64,000 nt of DNA from NCBI GenBank assembly GCA_000827205.1, contig KN832559.1, positions 557,167 through 621,166 on the forward strand, in the 5' to 3' direction. Each line of letters opens with the position of its first letter. The first letter of the stretch is position 1. Source of the DNA: Plicaturopsis crispa FD-325 SS-3. Lineage: Eukaryota > Basidiomycota > Agaricomycetes > Amylocorticiales > Amylocorticiaceae. The position numbers were made by a program, and so were the translations under genes. Shown here piece after piece: positions 57,987 through 64,000 of the stretch. The notes below the pieces were generated by a model that did no database searches, was not told the DNA's origin, and saw nothing but the letters and a program-made list of their open reading frames with translations.

Positions 57987-59770
57987 CATCAGGAAAAACC
58001 CATATCACAAATCTAATCTAATTTGTGGTAGATTTTGTACAAACGACGCAAATCAAAGAAAACTGTCAAAACGCCGTGAATTGGCACTAACTCTACGTGA
58101 ATTGGCACGGAGCGCAAGTAACTGTACTGAGTCCTTACATTTTCGAGTCGTATCCAACCTTATCCAATGACCATGATACCGTACACACAAGATGATAACA
58201 ATGAATACTAAGGAAATGAACGCACAATGGATGTATAAACAGAAAGGGCAGACATTACTTGAGTTTCCGAATCCTTGTGTTGCTTCCCGTGCGCCTGTCG
58301 TGCACTTTGCTCCTGTGAACAACCTGGGGATGTTGTTGCGATGCGTGAAAGCCAACGTAGACCCGCGCTGTAGCCTGGCCCATTGTCGAGGCATTGGGCC
58401 TGCTCACCCGTTGACGCTTAGGCCGCTACGAACTCGCGTTAACGTTAAACAGCGAGCCTGAATAATGGACGCTGGCTGCGCTCTTGCGTGTCATATCTGA
58501 ACGGCGAGGGCGAGGAGGCCAGGAGTCGTGCTATCGTGCCGTGGAGAGGGCAGGCCAGGCGCATATGCGCGTACAAAGCGCCGGCAAGCTGGTGGGAGTG
58601 AGCGAGGTTCCGAGGATGAGCACAAAGAGTTGGTCGTGGTAGGACAACAAGGGCGCACCTGATAGATACAAAGTCCCGTATATTCACCCGTTCCTGTTGT
58701 TGATCTCGATCTTGTCGCCTATCGTCGTTCATGAGGGCTGAGGCCGTGTGGTCGCGTACCACGTAGAGTTGGCCGGGCGATTGTCGAGACTTGGTCGAGA
58801 CTGAGAGTTCGAGAAAGTTCTGTACAATTCAAGCTCCGACCGAATATTAATATAAATTAACTGACGCGTCACGTCGTTTCCGTTTCTCTCGCATGCCCCA
58901 CCATCGTCGAATGCCAACTTAGTGCCAACTGCGCGCCCTTATCGTTCAAACCCGCTGCGTCTTTTCGCCGTCCCTTTCATGGCGGTGGCATCCACCCTCT
59001 ATGCTCTCACAATTCTACTCGGGCTTGCTGCGCTGTCTTTTCACGCGCGACTCGCTTGATTTTTAGGTGCCACACAGGAAGGACTAGGACCGCCGGAGGC
59101 ATTCTTGGCCGGTGCGAGAACACGACACAGGTGAGTGCTGGCGTCGTGTCAGTCATTACGCGTATTGACGGCTCGTTCTCGCACCCCCACTAGCGCCCCA
59201 TGACGTCCCGCCCAGTGTTCCACGCGCAGACGCCGCAACGCCACGGTATCATGCGGCCACTCGGTAGGTTACATCGCGAGCTCGTCAATACCGGCCACCA
59301 CTAATGCTGTGTAGGTATCAAGTAATGTTTGTCTGCCCGTGTAGCTCCTTCTGCCTTCCTGTGCATTCATCTGTGAGCTCATTTCCATCTTAAACCCCCT
59401 GCTATGTATGCTCATATTTTGTGTCAGTGTCTGAGTCCAAGGTTTCTCAACTGCTTAGAGCTATGATAGTGGAAGGGTGGGATAGGCCATAGCTTAGCTG
59501 TCTGTATGTAGATAGTCAAATGCGATTGATTTTGTATTGTCTTGAATGTGCAGTTTCGGTCAATAAGAGGAAAAGTAGATAACAAAGTCAGGTGAAATAG
59601 GACAGATTTTATTAAGATTGACGGATATTTGATGTGAATCTGCACGAATTCGCAACAAACTCGAGGAAGATTTTTTGGACCTCCCGGATTTCAAGAATGA
59701 ATGAATTTTCATGAATTTGCATGAATTATCGGGAATTCGTGCAAATTCGGGATACAGGTTTTTCCTGATG
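57987..59770. mobile_element. Non-autonomous TIR DNA transposon, 1,784 bp, nested in Plavaka 2
   Basis: The ends are a perfect 14-bp inverted repeat, CATCAGGAAAAACC at 57987-58000 and its complement at 59757-59770. AC flanks both sides (57985-57986, 59771-59772), consistent with a 2-bp target duplication. The host transposase frame (ESIAR on one side, SVYLEWCKG on the other) is in register once the insertion is allowed for, which fixes the ends independently. Subterminal repeats are visible: CGTGAATTGGCAC twice at the left (58075, 58096) and TGCACGAATTC with its inverse at the right (59641, 59733). No transposase frame is present. A short TSD and CA termini suggest a CMC/EnSpm-like origin, but the superfamily is uncertain. 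Confidence 0.88.
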
Positions 59771-60468
59771 ACCGGGCGATCGACTCCTGGCGACGAAGCC
59801 AAGTCGTCATCTGGTGGACGTAGTCCTTCTTGTTGCTAGCTCGGTATGCATCCTTGGCGTAATCGATATGCAAGCGTTCCGGAGACTCCGTGCTGAACCC
59901 ATCCGCCGACCCAAAAAGCTCAATCAAGTCGACATAGTGCTCCATCATATGAATTTTGGGAATATTAAAGTGAGTCTGCTCCCTCGCCCCGAGTTCGATG
60001 AATATGTCCTTGTTGGCGTGGAAGTCGTCGAGTGCGCATCGAAGGGCTACGAGCGTCTTGGATGTGTGCGAATGGAGAGACGCGTAGTAGATGAAGTCGA
60101 TGGCGGCACGGACGGCCTTGATGACACGGGGATCTGCGCGCCCAATGACAAGCCCCAGGAACACCTTCTCCATCTCTTTATGCTCGTGCCCGGTCCACTG
60201 GGATACTGACGATATGCCGTTTTTGAAGTGACGGAGCCCAGGGAACGGTGTCATGGCTCGAAATCGCGCATCAAGCTCCGCCTCGCCGACAACTTTTGTG
60301 CACCACTTGACGAGGTGATCTTTGAAGACGCCTTTGTGGAGCTGGTGGAGGAGGTCCGGGGTAAATCCTTGGAAAATGTCGGCGTATGGCAGGTTTGCCC
60401 AGAATGGAGGGTAGACAGGACGTAGTCCGAGCGTATGAAAGTTGGCGTTGAAATCAGGGTCGCGTAAG

Positions 60469-61077
60469 TGTAAGAACCGGGCCACTCGCAATGAACCCAG
60501 AACCACTGAGCCAAAAGGCCACAATATCAGGTTACTGATATTAGTTTGCGAGCGCTATATATGTTGATCGCACAGTTCAATCCCCTTTAACCAGTAGAAT
60601 GGTCGGTTCATGACAGTACCCCCCCTGCAAGGGCTGAGCCCTCGAAGCCCCTGTGACATATATACAAGACCCCCACGATTGCTCATGTAAGCCATCGGAA
60701 CCCAGAGACCCCATTTGTCATGGTTTGGGCAGTTATTGGTGCCCAAAGTGCCCGAATTTGGAATCGGGTGGACACCTCACATAACCTTGTTTCTTATTCC
60801 CAGGCCACCGGACGGAACCGGAAGAATAGAGGGGCCCACGGTACTCCGTGTCTCGCATGGAAGCGGAGAATTTTGGGGAAACAAGTGACACCATGGGGAG
60901 TTGAACCGATGACCTTGGAACCTGATATTCTGTAAGAACCGGGCCACTCGCAATGAACCCAGAACCACTGAGCCAAAAGGCCACAATATCAGGTTACTGA
61001 TATTAGTTTGCGAGCGCTATATATGTTGATCGCACAGTTCAATCCCCTTTAACCAGTAGAATGGTCGGTTCATGACA
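60469..61077 (-). mobile_element. TRIM-type LTR fossil, 609 bp, nested in Plavaka 2
   Basis: Two 147-bp direct repeats (60469-60615 and 60931-61077) are identical base for base, start TG and end CA, and are flanked by a 5-bp target duplication GTAAG (60464-60468, 61078-61082). The internal part is only 315 bp and noncoding, which fits a terminal-repeat retrotransposon in miniature. On the minus strand a G7 purine tract (60616-60628) abuts the downstream repeat as a polypurine tract should, so the element is read in that direction. It looks structurally whole, has no genes of its own, and identical repeats indicate a recent insertion. A tRNA-type box A and box B are also present (see findings). 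Confidence 0.92.
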
Positions 61078-62593
61078 GTAAGTTCTGTGCGTCTAGGTTG
61101 CTGCGGTGTTGCAAAAATGCGAGCGTCTCCCGGGTGTCTCGTTTCTGGCATGGTGCGTGTGTTCCCCTTTCATCAGGGTGCACTTTACCGATAGGGCATC
61201 GGTTTTCCATGCAGCAGGAGACCAAGCATTGCTCTGGATAGTCCGCAACATAGGCAGCAAAAATTGGCCAAACCCAGCGGTTCATACCGTCTGCGCAGGT
61301 CATCTCTTTGCCTGTCCTTCCGGCCTCGGCGACGGTGCGAAGAAGCCGGCTCATGCAGTAATGGAACAGCCCGTATTTCGTGACGGATCGTGTCTTATCA
61401 CTGCAGCAGTCCAGTTTGGCGATGGGAAGGTACCCAATTAAAACCGTAGCATGGCTGGATGCCTGCCGTCGAACGTCTTTCGCTATGTTGCCTATCGTCA
61501 AGTACACGGGCCACGCGCTCTTGTCCCCTCGGAACTGCGACAGTCGTGTCTTGTCCGATGACAAGATAAGCGGGGCAATTGTCGCGCCAGTAGGCAGTTG
61601 CTCCTAATCACAGTCAGTCGGTAGTCGCTTTTTCATGTTCTGTATTTAACTGACCTGTAGTTTCCACCACCAGTTCGCCGTCCACATCTCATTTATGACT
61701 TTGTTCTCGCGAGCTTCATCTGCGAACAGCTGCTCGGGAGCGTATTCCATGACATCTCGGAAAGCTGGATTCCCCATGAGTTCGCGTACACATTCGACGG
61801 GATCGCGGAACCACATCTCAAGAGTTTCGCTTCGAGTTTGGCCATCGTCGTCAAGTAAGTCGCCTTGTACGTGTACGTCTTCACATTTCCAATCGATTCC
61901 TCCAGGAAGGTCGTCAATATCGTCCAATAGAGCGCCTTTATTGTGGTAGGCAGGGTTGACACGGCGCTGTATCTACGATCGGAGGTAAGCTCACGCCGAA
62001 TCCATTGCTCGATGGTGGGAGCAAATCGAATGACGTACGATTGGCATTTTTAGGAAGGCTTCTGCCTGGTTGTGCCCAACGTTCTGCATGAGCCACTTCG
62101 CTAGTTCCCATTCCTCTTCGTCGACAAATGGACCCCAAATTTCTGCTCCTCGCAAGACCTGATCGTCACGGATTCTTTCGAACGACGTCTGGGATGATCC
62201 AAAAGTCTGCCCTGCACATTTTCCTGCCGGAAATCCGTCTCTCCAGCACATTGAATCATCATCCTCCACCTCCTCTATGCGCGGATTTGGCCGGCTAGCG
62301 TCCTGGTCCACTAATGGCTCCTCCTCGGGGTCATCCTGCTGCAGCATGCCAGGTAATGGATAATCATTGTGAGCACGTTCATCCTGGGCTTGCATGGCAT
62401 CTGAATCCGCTGATACTCCATTATCCACAGAGGCTGTAGCGGCCTCCGACGCCACCTTATTGGATTGGCGCTGCGCGTAAAGCCTCTGCAGCCATTCATC
62501 TCGACGACGGCGACAGATAGGTGCTTGACTTTGATGCTGGTGCATGCTCTTGAAAGTGCGGAAGAACGAACGGCAGTATGTGCATTGAGGCAT

Positions 62594-62787
62594 TTTCGGT
62601 TCGAGAATGATGGGCACTGAGACAGAGGACTTAGACAGATTTTCGTTGAATTTGCCCACCTGTGCCGCGCGTTCGGCCGCTCGTGTACGGTCGGAACTCT
62701 AATTTCATCTTTTTTTCCCTCAAAACCTCGCCGTGTCGTTCGTTGCTTGCCTTTTCCTCCACTTCCATCAACCTCTTAATTTTTACC
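62594..62787. promoter_or_regulatory. Shared divergent promoter of Plavaka element 2
   Basis: 194 bp separate the transposase start (62593, minus) from the start of the plus-strand gene (62788), the same divergent layout as element 1. No TATA box was confirmed. Confidence 0.55.
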
Positions 62788-63990
62788 ATGGCTGAAAACT
62801 CGTTTGACGAGTTCCGTGCCAACGAAGAGGAGGCTGTAGGACGTGGCAACCGTGAGCATAAGCGCTCACCTCGTTTGGAGCAATTCGGTCAGTGGACCAC
62901 CCGCTGTGCATGTATCCTGCAACCCACACTAAACCCCGCACTCTCTCATTAGACGAAGCTGCTGCTACTCTCGCAGACAGAGCCACTCGCAAACAGGCCC
63001 GCCAAGCTGAAAATTCCACCGCGGCAAACAGTGGTGCTGTACAGCAAGTCGGTGGTTCAGCTCCTCTGCCCGCGGTGCAGTCGCAATCGCCAGCCTCAGT
63101 CCCGAGTCATCGCAGTTTTGCTTCACCAGCGACAACACAGGCTCCCTCCACGTTCATGCCGCACGGTCCCTCGTGGACCGCGAGTCAGCCCGAATTCGCA
63201 TACTATAATGGTAACGGTTTCAGCGGACACGGTGGCTTCACTTCACCGCACCAGTTTCCCACCGCTTGGCAGCAGGGCCCTGTCAATACCCTCACCGGCT
63301 CCTCCTTGGAAGGTTCTGGTATGATGGGGACCAGTGGACAGCAGTGGCCTGGTGCAGCGTCGTCTATGGGACCTGTCCAGCAGTATTACGGAAACAGCCT
63401 CCACAGCTACGGGCATAGTCCGATTCAAGGTAGTCTGTATTCAGCTCCGAGTTATCAAAATGACTAACGTACATGCATTGATAGGAAGTCCGATCGCTAG
63501 CACGAATGCGACTCCTACTGAGGCTCACCATGAGCCCACGGATACACCTGCAGAGGCACAACGGACAGCGGATGAGTACAGCATACCACCTCACACCGAC
63601 GAGGCAGACCTCGAACATACTTTTCCTGCCGCAGATTCCGTGGTAATATTCAGCTGTTCGCATCAAATTTCAGGGTCTGCTAACGTATGTTCGGTTTTGT
63701 TCAAGTTTTCATCTAGCCCCGTCATTCTACCAGCAAGCGGCAAGCGCAAGCGTCTTGTCAGTCGTACTCGCCCCAAGACTTCGAACTGTGCGACGCCGAC
63801 ACCTGCTCCTGCGGCGCCTCGAGACAGCCCGAATCCAAACCTTGTTCGTCGAAGGAATGATATGGGGGCATTCCAACTGTTCCCCGCCGATTCCACGCCC
63901 GTATCCCACCACAGCGTTGCTAATAAGGAAAATTCTTCGGATGTCCCACCTCAAATCGTACGTTCTTATCCCAATTTAGTACCAATCTAA
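62788..63990 (+). CDS. Plavaka element 2 partner protein (3' structure unresolved)
   Basis: Exon 1 is 62788-62887, exon 2 62953-63429 and exon 3 starts at 63485. The protein begins MAENSFDEFRANEEEAVG, has a charged segment (TLADRATRKQARQAE) and then a long Gln/Ser/Gly/Pro-rich, probably disordered stretch. The frame continues to a stop at 63990, possibly with one more short intron near 63643-63710, and a donor-like GTACC just before the stop may carry the gene past the window edge. I do not recognise the family, and it shows no similarity to the partner of element 1. Its place opposite the transposase suggests it is the second gene of the element. Confidence 0.55.
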
Positions 63991-64000
63991 CCGCTCCTTT

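Larger units (their letters stand above)
57052..62593 (-). pseudogene. Plavaka-like transposase 2, interrupted by two insertions
   Basis: Minus-strand exons 62593-62039, 61966-61655 and 61603 onward, then a last intron (57462-57405) and final exon 57404-57052. The third coding stretch is broken by a TRIM (60469-61077) and a TIR element (57987-59770). Outside the insertions the frame is open and in register, and the uninterrupted coding length would be about 986 codons. Blocks: N-terminal Cys/His finger (C4, C7, H18, H20, C27), [51 protein letters not shown], then LAYIEWLTPL and LYPKFGRAIDNTWTALNV. It belongs to a Plavaka lineage different from element 1. As it stands it cannot make a full transposase. 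Confidence 0.85.

Noticed and set aside
58979-59059. 26-codon hydrophobic mini-ORF
   Set aside because: Lies inside the non-autonomous TIR element with no further support; too short to claim as a gene.
60469-61077. Assembly duplication as the cause of the identical 147-bp repeats
   Set aside because: The repeats are bounded by TG/CA and a 5-bp target duplication, and they interrupt a reading frame that resumes in register; that is an insertion, not an assembly artefact.

Overview
The window reads as a filamentous basidiomycete, most likely a wood- or litter-decaying agaricomycete and possibly Polyporales. The evidence is dense short introns (about 45-90 bp, GT-AG, often GTRNGT donors), genes cut into many small exons, CYP63-type P450s, basidiomycete-only families (DUF6699-like, DUF6534-like) and Plavaka-type DNA transposons. 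No species can be named from the sequence. Every gene model below was spliced by hand; exon lengths of the complete models sum to a multiple of three.

Layout. 1-255: start of a Frag1/DRAM/Sfk1 membrane protein. 0.7-15 kb: a CYP63-like P450 relic, a DUF6699-like gene, a stretch of decayed direct repeats, a DsbA/FrnE-type oxidoreductase, a LINE 3' fragment, then two complete tandem CYP63-like genes. 15-23 kb: a complete two-gene Plavaka transposon sitting between the two halves of one F-box/LRR gene. 23.8-49 kb: mostly host housekeeping genes (ankyrin protein, Mex67 mRNA exporter, a small Cys/His protein, two tandem MFS transporters, SPT2 histone chaperone, CPSF6-like RNA-processing factor, DENND6-like Rab GEF, casein kinase I), with a 967-bp hAT-type element just upstream of the casein kinase. 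49.7-56.3 kb: two DUF6534-like membrane proteins in inverted orientation with a small mitochondrial protein between them. 57-64 kb: a second Plavaka element whose transposase gene carries two later insertions, a 1,784-bp TIR element and a 609-bp TRIM with identical terminal repeats.

Working together. Mex67, the CPSF6-like protein and SPT2 are nuclear gene-expression factors; DENND6 and casein kinase I act at membranes; the P450s, MFS pumps and the DsbA-like enzyme fit oxidative and xenobiotic metabolism. There is no obvious biosynthetic cluster. The unusual material is the nested mobile DNA: one apparently intact transposon that has split a host gene, and one that was itself split twice without loss of reading register outside the insertions.
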